Assembly (NCBI GenBank): GCA_013298845.1
Contig: JAAFJN010000003.1
Coordinates: forward strand, 54,989-118,988
Direction: 5' to 3'
Source: Chitinophagales bacterium
GTDB lineage: Bacteria > Bacteroidota > Bacteroidia > Chitinophagales > Saprospiraceae
Length of the DNA: 64,000 nt
The position numbers and the translations under genes are program-made. Within the stretch, counting starts at the first letter, position 1, and the number at the start of each line of letters is the position of its first letter. Below the pieces are notes generated by a model, which was given only the letters and a program-made list of their open reading frames with translations, searched no databases and was not told the DNA's origin. Shown here one piece after another: positions 17,386 through 25,444 of the stretch.

Positions 17386-18477
17386 TTAATCCACCCAATC
17401 CGCCACAAAAACGTTGGTGTCGCGGGTGCCGCCGTTATCGCGGTTGCTGCAAAACACCAATTTTTTGCCATCGGGCGAAAACATGGCGAAAGCGTTAAAA
17501 ATACTTTCGGAGGTGATTTGGGTGAGGTTTTTACCGTCCACGTCAATCATGTACAACTGGAAATCGTAGCCGCGCACGGATTTGTGGTTGCTCGAAAAAA
17601 TAATTTTTTTGCCCGAAGGGTGGAAATACGGTGCCCAGTTGGCTTTACCGAGGCTGGTAATTTGTTTGAGATTGGTACCATCTACGTTAACGGTGTAAAT
17701 TTCCATGTTCGTAGGGGCGACCAAACCTTTGGCCAAATAGTCTTTGTATTCCTTAATTTCGGCTTCGGTTTTGGGGCGACTGGCGCGAAACACCAATTGT
17801 TTGCCATCGGCGGAGAAAAATGCGCCGCCGTCGTAGCCCAGTTCGGTGGTAATTTGTTTTTGGTTGCTGCCGTCAATGTCCATGATCCACAATTCGAGGT
17901 CGCCGGAGCGGTCGCTGGTAAACACAATTTTGTCACCTTTGGGACTCACCACGGCCTCGGCATCGTAGCCTTTGGTGTCGGTGAGTTTTTTGATCACTTT
18001 ACCTTTTTTATTGGCCACGTAAATATCGTAGGTATCAAAAATCGGCCATAGGTATTTGCCGCCTTCGCGCAGGTTGGGCGTGTGCGGGCAAGCCTCGCCG
18101 CCCTCGTGGGTGCTGGCGTAGAGGATATCTTTACCGTTGGGCATAAAAAACGAACAAGTCGTTCGTCCTTTCATGGTGCTGACGGGTTTGGGGCGGTACT
18201 CGGGGTTATTGGCCCCTTTTTTTACGTCGTAGCGAAAAATCTGGTCACATTCCAGGCCCCATTTTTTATAGTTGCTTTGGAAGGTCAATGATTTGCTGTC
18301 GGGACTCCAGTAGGCTTCGGCGTTATCGCCCCCAAAAGTAAGTTGGCGAATATTTTTCAGATGTTTGCTTTCATCCATTTTAGGCTCCGCAGTAGTAGTC
18401 GTTGCGGGTTGTTGCGCCGATATAAGTTGAACGCTGAAGACAGCGAGGAAAAGGAATGCTTTACGCTTTAATTGCAT
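17386..18477 (-). CDS. Exported TolB-like (PD40) beta-propeller protein
   Basis: A 363-residue protein with signal peptide (MQLKRKAFLFLAVFSVQLISAQ) and repeated WD40-like/PD40 blades such as SPDSKSLTFQSN, SPKGDKIVFTSDRSGDLELW, SADGKQLVFRASR and SPDGKKLVFCSNRDN, giving about six blades. The ATG at 18477 is chosen over the open frame to 18537 because the signal peptide starts there. The fold resembles TolB and the propeller of S9 peptidases, but no peptidase domain follows. It is probably periplasmic or outer-membrane associated; its binding partner is unknown. Confidence 0.8.
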   Translation of the reverse strand: MQLKRKAFLFLAVFSVQLISAQQPATTTTAEPKMDESKHLKNIRQLTFGGDNAEAYWSPDSKSLTFQSNYKKWGLECDQIFRYDVKKGANNPEYRPKPVSTMKGRTTCSFFMPNGKDILYASTHEGGEACPHTPNLREGGKYLWPIFDTYDIYVANKKGKVIKKLTDTKGYDAEAVVSPKGDKIVFTSDRSGDLELWIMDIDGSNQKQITTELGYDGGAFFSADGKQLVFRASRPKTEAEIKEYKDYLAKGLVAPTNMEIYTVNVDGTNLKQITSLGKANWAPYFHPSGKKIIFSSNHKSVRGYDFQLYMIDVDGKNLTQITSESIFNAFAMFSPDGKKLVFCSNRDNGGTRDTNVFVADWVD

Positions 18478-18966
18478 GGTTGTACTTATTTTAAATTTGA
18501 CCGCAATGTTAAGGAAATCCCGCCGGGAGATGGTCAATTTTTAGTCAATCTTTCGGTTTGGGGGGTAATTCGGTTGCGCATTGTAGTGCCGAACGCGATG
18601 CTCACCGCCAGGAAAACCTGATGGTACGCCAAGAAAACCTCTACCTGAGGAAAATGGCGTTTGGCGAGGTGGAGGATATGGTGGGTGCGGGAGAATAGGT
18701 ATCTGAACGGGCTTCGGCCGGATATTTGGAGCCTAAAAAATCTTTTTTTAAAAAAATTTGGAAAAAAAATAAAAATTTCAGGCTATTTTACAAAGTTTTT
18801 TCTCAACAAAATTATTTTTTTGACCACAAAAAGGCGCGTTTTTTTGCCAAAATAAAACACGAAAAACCGCTTTTATAATATTTAAACCGCTTAACCGCCA
18901 AAAATACACAAAATTGCTTTTCAACAAATCCTTTATTTTGCTCTTTGCAACTGGGCCAACCTGCCG
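18478..18966. other. Intergenic DNA, mostly AT-rich
   Basis: At about 18580-18700 a plus-strand frame reads RQENLMVRQENLYLRKM up to a stop, which looks like the coiled-coil tail of a lost gene. From 18725 the sequence is AT-rich with homopolymer runs. No intact gene is seen. Confidence 0.4.
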
Positions 18967-18975
18967 CACCTTTGT

Positions 18976-19105
18976 ATCATCAATAACAAACAAGGCAGGG
19001 ACAACGAAACGAGATGACAGTTATTGATCAACAAATTTGCCACTTTTCATGAGATTATATACGGGAAACCGAGCGCGCCGCAAAAGAGTGGCGCGCTTTT
19101 TTTTT
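18976..19105 (+). ncRNA. Candidate small RNA of about 130 nt
   Basis: A promoter-like CACCTTTG (18967-18974, one mismatch to TAnnTTTG) with TTTG at 18944-18947 precedes a short noncoding interval with two secondary structures. The first is a perfect 9-bp stem, ATCAATAAC (18979-18987) with GTTATTGAT (19020-19028). The second is a strong intrinsic terminator at 19072-19105. There is no plausible start-to-stop coding frame inside. It does not match a family I can name (6S, RNase P and tmRNA were considered). The RNA is inferred purely from promoter plus terminator logic. Confidence 0.4.
19072..19105 (+). terminator. Intrinsic terminator
   Basis: Stem AGCGCGCC (19072-19079) with GGCGCGCT (19090-19097), 10-base loop, followed by nine T. 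No protein gene lies just upstream on this strand. Confidence 0.8.
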
Positions 19106-19110
19106 GTACC

Positions 19111-19674
19111 CAAATAAAAAAAACTGCACGTTTCGACTTCGCTCAACGTGCGGGGTTTCGACTACGCTCAACGTGCAGTTTTTTATTTGAGACGCTGCGC
19201 GTTTCGACACATCGCACGTTTCGACTTCGCTCAACGTGCGATGTGTCGAAACGCACAGCGTGCGGTATGTCAAAACGCGCAGCGTGCGGCACACCAAACG
19301 CACAGCGTGCGTCACATCGAACGCGCAGCGTGCGTCACATCAAACGCGCAGCGTGCGTCACATCAAACGCACAGCGTGCGGCACATCAAACGCACAGCGT
19401 GCGGCACACCAAACGCACAGCGTGCGTCACATCGAACGCGCAGCGTGCGGCACACCAAACGCACAGCGTGCGGCACATCAAACGCGCAGCGTGTGGCACA
19501 CCAAACGCACAGCGTGCGTCACATCAAACGCACAGCGTGCGGCACATCAAACGCGCAGCGTGCGGCACATCAAACGCGCAGCGTTACAAGCACAATCCCA
19601 GCGGGCGAAGAAGGGGCAAAATTGCGCGTTGAGCGAAGTCGAAACGCGCAATTTTACCCCTTCTTCGCCCGCTG
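19111..19674. repeat. Palindromic repeat field: 23-bp array between three long hairpins
   Basis: About 14 direct copies of a 23-bp unit (core CGCACAGCGTGCG, itself a 5-bp-stem hairpin) fill about 19245-19585 with no spacers. They are bracketed by three long inverted repeats whose loops hold a TTTCGACTTCGCTCAACG-type sequence or its complement: 19111-19132 with 19170-19189; 19192-19220 with 19233-19261 (29 bp, one mismatch); and 19599-19630 with 19643-19674 (32 bp, one mismatch). The right arm of the last one is the end of the M1 peptidase gene. Long ORFs here are artefacts. Confidence 0.9.
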
Positions 19675-22050
19675 CATCGGGTTACCTGCCTGACTACCAC
19701 CACCGCGACGACCGCCGCCGCCACCGCGCGATTTGTAGAGTTCAAAACGATTCACCTTAATTTCGCCTTTGGGCCACAACTGGTTATTTTCGTCAATATC
19801 GGCCGTTTCCTTAAACGGATCCAACACGATAGATTTCACCTCTTTGGTTTTCAAAAACGATTTTACCACCTTCGACTCATTTTTACGCCAGATATAGGCG
19901 TTTATGTATTCGGTGTCGCTGGTGCCGTCGGTGTAATTCCATTGCACAATAATAGGCATGGGCAAACCACCTTTGTTTGTGAACGTCAATTCGTAATAGA
20001 AGCGGCCATCGTATTTTTTGGCGTCGGCATCCGAAATTTTTTCGGGTTTGGGGGCTTCCGGGGTGCTGCCACCCGCCGGACGTTCACCGGCTGCCGCTGG
20101 TTGGCGTTTTTCGGGTTTGTAATAGTAGTAAAAATCGCGGAGCGAAGTGTCGCGGTCCACCAGGAACGACAAACCACTTTCTTTGTTCCGGCGCGTACTG
20201 ATGCTCACAAAATCTTCATTGTCGTTACCGCCGCCGTTGCCACCGCCAAAACCACCGCCCGAAGGAGCCGCTATGGGTTCGCCACCGGGGCCGTAAGCGA
20301 ATACCCGCACCGAATCGAGGGCGATGTCCACGGGTTGAATATCGTAGAACCAGCCGCGCCAGAACCAGTCGAGATCCACGCCCGAAGCATCTTCCATGCT
20401 GCGGAAAAAATCGGCGGGAGCCGGGTGTTTAAACGCCCAACGGCGCGAATATTCTTTAAAAGCGTGGTCGAACAGTTCGCGGCCCATCACCGTTTCGCGC
20501 AAAATATTGAGCGCAGTAGCGGGTTTGGCGTAAGCGTTGCTGCCAAACTGATTGATGTTTTCGCTGTTGGTCATAATCGGCTCCAACTGATTGGGCGGCA
20601 AACGCATATAATCCACAATTTTGTAAGCCGGGCCGCGCGACGACGGGTAATTGTTGTCAAACTCCTGTTCGGCCAAAAACTGCACAAAAGTGTTCAATCC
20701 TTCGTCCATCCACGACCATTGGCGCTCATCGCTGTTGATAATCATGGGGAAAAAGTTGTGGCCTACCTCGTGAATCACCACCGAAATCATGCCGTATTTG
20801 GTGCGCGACGAATACGTGCCATCGGCTTCGGTGCGGCCAAAATTAAAACAGATCATGGGGTACTCCATCCCGTTGCTGGCCTCCACGCTGATGGCGGTGG
20901 GGTAGGGGTAATCAATGGTGTGTTTGGAATATACCCGAATGGTGTGCGCCACTACTTTGGTCGAATAACGGCGGTACAAGGCGTAGGCTTCTTTGGGGTA
21001 AAAACTCATACACATCACGTTTTTGCCCGCTAATGGCTCGGTCATGGCATCCCAGATGAATTTACGCGAACTGCCCCAGGCAAAATCGCGCACGTTTTCG
21101 GCCTTGAATTTCCAGGTTTTGGTTTGGGTCGTTTCCGGATTTTTTTCGCGTTGTTGGGCTTCTTCCAGGGTAACCACTTCCACGGGTTCACCGGAGGCCT
21201 GGGCTTGTTTCCAACGGGCCAATTGCTGCACATTGAGTACATCGGCGGCGTTTTGGACGGTGCCCGTGGCGCATACCACGTGGTCGGCGGGCACTTTCAT
21301 GTTCACTTCAAAATTGCCAAACACCAACGCAAATTCGCCGCGACCGGTGAATTGTTTGTGGTTCCAGCCCTGGTAATCGCTATAGACGCACATGCGTGGG
21401 TACCATTGGGCAATGGTAAATACCGCGTTGCCGTCGCCCTCGAACATTTCGTAACCGCCGCGGCCACCTACTTTGAGGCGGGGAACAATTTTATAGTTCC
21501 ATTTTACCTTAAACACGTATTTTTTACCACTTTTGAGCGGCTGCGGCAGGTCAACGCGCATCATGGTGTTGTTGATGGTGTATTTTAACGGCGCACCCGC
21601 TTTGTCGGTGACTTTCAGGATATTGACCCCAAACTCTTTGAGGTTATTGCGAAAGTCGAGTTGCTCCAACTGGAAATCGGTGAGGGGCGTTTCCAGCGGG
21701 CTTGGGTTAAAGTTCACCGCATCGCCGGTAGCGCGGTGTTGGTTTTCGTCGAGTTGCAACCAGAGGTAGCGCAACTCGTCGGGGGAGTTGTTGAAATAAG
21801 TAATTTCCTCTTCACCGTGCAGGCGCAGGTCTTTTTCGTCGAGATAGGCGTCAATTTTATAATCGGCGCGTTGTTGCCAGTATTCGTGGCCGGGTGCTCC
21901 CGAGGCAGTACGGAACGAATTGGCATCGGGTAAAATGGTACCGAGTTGCTCAAATTTGTTCCCGTGGTTAGAAGTGGGGTTATTCTGTATGTTTTGCGCC
22001 AACACCACATTGGTCAACATACAAATAAACAGGGAGTAAACTATACGCAT
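19654..22050 (-). CDS. Secreted M1-family metallopeptidase
   Basis: A 798-residue exported protein with signal peptide (MRIVYSLFICMLTNVVLAQ). The zinc site is HEVGHNFF (about residue 428) with a downstream glutamate in WMDEGLNTF, the HExxH-(18)-E arrangement of gluzincin M1 aminopeptidases. The GAMEN-type loop is replaced by EASNGMEYPM. The C-terminal part has glycine-rich low-complexity stretches (GGGFGGGNGGGN near 590, and a GRRGGG-rich tail). No T9SS sorting domain is present. The last seven codons and stop form one arm of a 32-bp inverted repeat. It is divergent from a DUF6702 gene, a pairing known in other Bacteroidota. Confidence 0.9.
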   Translation of the reverse strand: MRIVYSLFICMLTNVVLAQNIQNNPTSNHGNKFEQLGTILPDANSFRTASGAPGHEYWQQRADYKIDAYLDEKDLRLHGEEEITYFNNSPDELRYLWLQLDENQHRATGDAVNFNPSPLETPLTDFQLEQLDFRNNLKEFGVNILKVTDKAGAPLKYTINNTMMRVDLPQPLKSGKKYVFKVKWNYKIVPRLKVGGRGGYEMFEGDGNAVFTIAQWYPRMCVYSDYQGWNHKQFTGRGEFALVFGNFEVNMKVPADHVVCATGTVQNAADVLNVQQLARWKQAQASGEPVEVVTLEEAQQREKNPETTQTKTWKFKAENVRDFAWGSSRKFIWDAMTEPLAGKNVMCMSFYPKEAYALYRRYSTKVVAHTIRVYSKHTIDYPYPTAISVEASNGMEYPMICFNFGRTEADGTYSSRTKYGMISVVIHEVGHNFFPMIINSDERQWSWMDEGLNTFVQFLAEQEFDNNYPSSRGPAYKIVDYMRLPPNQLEPIMTNSENINQFGSNAYAKPATALNILRETVMGRELFDHAFKEYSRRWAFKHPAPADFFRSMEDASGVDLDWFWRGWFYDIQPVDIALDSVRVFAYGPGGEPIAAPSGGGFGGGNGGGNDNEDFVSISTRRNKESGLSFLVDRDTSLRDFYYYYKPEKRQPAAAGERPAGGSTPEAPKPEKISDADAKKYDGRFYYELTFTNKGGLPMPIIVQWNYTDGTSDTEYINAYIWRKNESKVVKSFLKTKEVKSIVLDPFKETADIDENNQLWPKGEIKVNRFELYKSRGGGGGRRGGGSQAGNPMQRAKKG

Positions 22051-22112
22051 AAGTGTAATTGTATAAAAATTTAGAATGAGTTTTTCAACTTTGTTTGTCT
22101 CAAAAGGGAGGG

Positions 22113-22140
22113 TTTGTGTGAAGATATGATCGTACTTTTG
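22113..22140 (+). promoter_or_regulatory. Promoter of the DUF6702 gene
   Basis: TTTG (22113-22116), 16 bases, TACTTTTG (22133-22140): a full -33/-7 match. The ATG follows 8 bases later, so the leader would be about 3-5 nt. Confidence 0.6.
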
Positions 22141-22148
22141 CCTTTATC

Positions 22149-22673
22149 ATGCAAAGACACAACTTTTTTGGCAATTTTTGCTATTTTTTAACCCTATGTA
22201 TGTTGACGCTGTGGCCCGTTTCGTCGAGGAACTGCCCAAACGAAGCGCATCCATTCTACGTGAGTGTCACCGAAATTCGTTCCGACAGCCAAAAACAAAC
22301 GTTCAGCGTTAGTGTTCGGATGTTTACCGACGATATTCAGCAGGCGTTATTTAAATTATACGGCTATAAAGGTGAACTCAACGCCGAAGATGGCAGCGCG
22401 AGCGCGTATTTGGGTAAATACATTGCCGAACGGTTGGGCATTACGGTGGCGGGCAAAGCCGTGGCCTTGCAGTGGGTAGGGTACGAAACGGAAGAGGAGG
22501 CCACGTGGTGCCACTTGGAAGTGAGCACGTTTCCGGGAACGGGCGCGATTGCCGTTACCAACCGGATTTTGTACGATTTTATCGAAGAACAAACCAATTT
22601 GGTGCATTGCTACCGCGACGGAACGCGCAGTAGTTATAAACTGGTGAACCCGGAAGTGTTGGCGCAGTTTTAA
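22149..22673 (+). CDS. DUF6702 family exported protein
   Basis: A 174-residue protein with an N-terminal hydrophobic signal region (CYFLTLCMLTLWPVSS) followed by the family opening HPFYVSVTEI and a predicted beta-rich domain. DUF6702 genes are regularly found beside M1 metallopeptidases in Bacteroidota; here the two are divergent with about 100 bases between them. Biochemical function is unknown. The promoter box sits so close that translation would begin from a nearly leaderless mRNA unless a downstream ATG (within the signal region) is used. A heptamer array starts within a few bases of the stop. Confidence 0.75.
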   Translation: MQRHNFFGNFCYFLTLCMLTLWPVSSRNCPNEAHPFYVSVTEIRSDSQKQTFSVSVRMFTDDIQQALFKLYGYKGELNAEDGSASAYLGKYIAERLGITVAGKAVALQWVGYETEEEATWCHLEVSTFPGTGAIAVTNRILYDFIEEQTNLVHCYRDGTRSSYKLVNPEVLAQF

Positions 22674-22676
22674 AAA

Positions 22677-23064
22677 ACATCGAATGTTGAATTTTGAACA
22701 CCGAATTTTGAACACCGAACATCGAACACCGAACATCGAATTTTGAACACGTATTAACCCGCGACTTCAGTCGTGGGTGGGCGCATCTTCCATTCGTTTG
22801 TCAAACGGTTTTAACCGTTTCCAAGTGCGATTTGGCAATAAAAACCGATAAATCGGTTTAGCCAAATGCGATGGCGGCCCTTTGGCCCACGACTAAAGTC
22901 ATGGGTTAATATGGACGCTGCCCCGATCTTGTCATGCATGCCTGTGTAATACAGGCCTTCATCACTTAAACGCGGGATAATGCGCTACGGCGTATTTTGA
23001 CTTTATCTAATTGAATATTACTTCGGTGTTCGGCGTTCGGTGTTCGATGTTCGGTGTTCAAAAA
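22677..23064. repeat. Heptamer inverted pair (locus III) enclosing a MITE-like element
   Basis: GAACACCG-type 7-mers at 22677-22750 and the complementary GTGTTCG units at about 23019-23064 flank the core. Each arm abuts the stop of a convergent gene (22673 and 23072). Inside, 22753-22910 is a 158-bp element with 25-bp terminal inverted repeats (ATTAACCCGCGACTTCAGTC against its near-complement; 3 mismatches over 25) and internal palindromes around AAACGGTTTTAACCGTTT and ACCGATAAATCGGT. It has no ORF. The part 22941-23060 repeats 17263-17379. Confidence 0.8.
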
Positions 23065-23071
23065 ATTCCGC

Positions 23072-23791
23072 CTACGGCTCAAATTCCAACATCCGGCTGC
23101 CGTACCACGAATACAATTCGCCGTCTACCAACCGAATTGTGGCGTTCGGGCAAATTTCGGCAAATTCGGCGATGTGTTTTTCCTGAAACGGGTATGGTTC
23201 CGAACTCAACAAAATACATTCGGGATTGGCTTCGGCCAGTTCGGCTGCCGACAACGACGGGTAACGGGTCATGTCGGCGAAAATATTGACATACCCTGCA
23301 TGTTTCAACATGTCGTTGACAAAAGTATCACCGCCGGCCACCATAATCGGGCTACGCCAAATGAGATAAGCCGCTCTTTTGGGCGGACCATCCACTTTTA
23401 CGGCGGCCAAATGTTGCTCAATTTGAGTGCGTAATTCGGCGGCTGCGGCTTGCGTTCCGGTGAGTTCACCCAGTTCGATGATCATCGCCAGCGCGTCTTG
23501 TACATTTTTGACATCGGTGGTGTGCACGGGACAAAACTGCGCAATTTCTTCAATTTGCTCTCGTTCGTTTTCTTCCTTATTGGCAATGACCAAATCAGGT
23601 TTTAGTTTGCGCAAATTGTTGATGAGAATGGTTTTTGTACCGCCCACTTTTTCTTTGGAACGAAACCACTCGAAGGGGTGTACACAAAATTTGGAAATGC
23701 CGACTACACGGTCGCCCAGCCCCAAATCATATAATAGTTCAGTTTGTGAAGGCACCAGAGATACGATGCGCTTTGGGTAATTTTTTGCCAT
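23072..23791 (-). CDS. BtuF/TroA-like helical-backbone binding protein without signal peptide
   Basis: A 239-residue protein with the two-lobe cobalamin/metal-chelate binding fold: RIVSLVPSQTELLYDLGLGD at the start, LKPDLVIANKEEN near residue 60, the linking helix around 90-125, and a C-terminal lobe with CILLSSEPYPFQEKH. BtuF-type proteins deliver cobalamin or siderophores to ABC importers, yet this one starts directly at the mature fold (MAKNYPKR) with no signal or lipobox. It follows the HtrA gene by 5 bases on the same strand. No BtuC/BtuD genes are nearby. A cytoplasmic binding role is possible but unproven. Confidence 0.75.
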   Translation of the reverse strand: MAKNYPKRIVSLVPSQTELLYDLGLGDRVVGISKFCVHPFEWFRSKEKVGGTKTILINNLRKLKPDLVIANKEENEREQIEEIAQFCPVHTTDVKNVQDALAMIIELGELTGTQAAAAELRTQIEQHLAAVKVDGPPKRAAYLIWRSPIMVAGGDTFVNDMLKHAGYVNIFADMTRYPSLSAAELAEANPECILLSSEPYPFQEKHIAEFAEICPNATIRLVDGELYSWYGSRMLEFEP

Positions 23792-23796
23792 ATTTT

Positions 23797-25227
23797 TTAT
23801 CGTTTTTTAAATCTGTAGGAGTACAAATCTTCTTCACCTTCGTAATAACCATCCAGAATTATATTATTATGTGCGTTTTTAACGGCGTCTATTGCCTCGC
23901 TTAAATCGTTGACCCGTGCCCCATTGACGCGGGTAAGGATAAAGCCAGGTTGCATATTGGTGGCATAGACCAAACTTCCGCGCAATACACTGCTCACAAT
24001 GGCCCCTTTCAGGCCAAGGCGGCTTTGTTCGGGTTTGGTGAGGTTGCGCAATTCCATACCAATGTCATTCAACAATTCGTCGCCTTTAAAACGCGAAATT
24101 TTGGTGGAATTAGCGCTGTCTTTGAGCGTTATTTTGGTGCTTAGTTTTTGGCCATTGCGCCAATATTCGACCGTCACCGTTTCTCCGGGGCGGTAACGGC
24201 CCACAATTTCTTGTAATTCGGGGGTGCTTTTGGTGGGCGTATTGTTAATGCTGATAATTACGTCGCCGTTGCGCAGTCCGCCTTCGTCGGCGGCACCGTC
24301 GGTACTGACGCGGGTAACCGATACGCCCTGGGCGTTGGGTAAACCCAGTTGGAGCGCCATGTCGCTGTTGACATCTTCGATATTGATGCCGAGATAGGCC
24401 CGTTGCACTGTACCAAATTCGCGCAAATCGCGCACTACTTTTTGCACCAAATTGGAAGGTACCGCAAACGAATACCCTTCGTAATTCCCCGATTCGGTGA
24501 TAATAGCGGTGTTAATACCAATTAATTCGCCCGCCGAATTTACCAACGCACCGCCGGAATTGCCCGAATTAACGGCCGCGTCGGTTTGCAAAAAAGACTC
24601 GATGCTGGCGCCGCCGCCTAAAATGTTGATATTGCGGCCTTTGGCGCTGATAATGCCCGCCGTTACGGTACTGGTCAGGTTAAATGGGTTGCCCACGGCC
24701 AATACCCACTCGCCAACCCGCACTGAATCGCTGTTGCCAAAAACGACAAACGGTAATTCGGTGGCCATAATTTTTAACAAAGCAATGTCCGTGGAGGGGT
24801 CCGACCCGATGAGTTTGGCTTTATACTCGCGTTTATCGGCCAAAGTGACTTTAATGTCGGTACTGCGTTCTACGACGTGGTGATTGGTAACGATATAACC
24901 ATCGGGAGAAGCAATGACCCCCGAACCCGATGAACCCGCCATGGAGCCACCGCGAAACATGCCGCCATCTACCTCAATGAGTGCTTTAATGTTGACCACG
25001 GCAGGGGTGGCCATTTCGGCCGAAGTGGTAAAATCGGTGGGTGCCGACGACTGAAAGTTGCCATTGGAGCGGGCGTTGAACAACTTCTCCACCAAATGGG
25101 TATAACGCGCTTCGCCTTCGTGGTCCTCCCACACAACGCGCGTTGGTGGGCCGGTCCAACGGTATATAAATACGGTTGCCAATGAACTTAGCAAGGCAAC
25201 TGCCACAATTTTCAGATTTTGAACCAT
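23797..25227 (-). CDS. HtrA/DegP-type periplasmic serine protease
   Basis: A 476-residue envelope protease and chaperone. An N-terminal membrane anchor or signal (VAVALLSSLATVFIYRW) is followed by a trypsin-like domain with the triad visible: His in VTNHHVVERS, Asp in DPSTDIALLKI and Ser in NSGNSGGALV. Two PDZ domains follow; the first carries GVSVTRVSTDGAADEGGLRNGDVI, and the second is diverged. The ATG at 25227 is preferred to 25272 since the hydrophobic anchor starts there. The BtuF-like gene is 5 bases downstream. No stress-type promoter was recognised. Confidence 0.9.
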   Translation of the reverse strand: MVQNLKIVAVALLSSLATVFIYRWTGPPTRVVWEDHEGEARYTHLVEKLFNARSNGNFQSSAPTDFTTSAEMATPAVVNIKALIEVDGGMFRGGSMAGSSGSGVIASPDGYIVTNHHVVERSTDIKVTLADKREYKAKLIGSDPSTDIALLKIMATELPFVVFGNSDSVRVGEWVLAVGNPFNLTSTVTAGIISAKGRNINILGGGASIESFLQTDAAVNSGNSGGALVNSAGELIGINTAIITESGNYEGYSFAVPSNLVQKVVRDLREFGTVQRAYLGINIEDVNSDMALQLGLPNAQGVSVTRVSTDGAADEGGLRNGDVIISINNTPTKSTPELQEIVGRYRPGETVTVEYWRNGQKLSTKITLKDSANSTKISRFKGDELLNDIGMELRNLTKPEQSRLGLKGAIVSSVLRGSLVYATNMQPGFILTRVNGARVNDLSEAIDAVKNAHNNIILDGYYEGEEDLYSYRFKKR

Positions 25228-25444
25228 AGCGTATTGTTTATTTGCAGTGGGTTGTAGGATTTTATACATCAACTCCGCCGGTTTTGTGCAGGAAAACCCT
25301 GAAAGGTCCTCATCTGGTGATGGAGAAAACCAAGCGACGCTCCCTGTAAATTGGTACTATTCAGATACAATAAACACAAAACGTTGATAAGGAATAGTTT
25401 AGTATTAAAACCGCTACCTTTACCCAACATTTTTACATACAACC

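Noticed and set aside
18580-18700. Gene with coiled-coil tail
   Set aside because: Only a short frame with no start codon context; at best a remnant.
19245-19585. CRISPR array
   Set aside because: The 23-bp units are contiguous with no unique spacers, and no cas gene is near.
19024-19760. Long overlapping plus-strand ORFs over the repeat field
   Set aside because: All three frames are open only because the 23-bp unit lacks stops; the products are repeats of the same short peptide and cross the M1 gene end.
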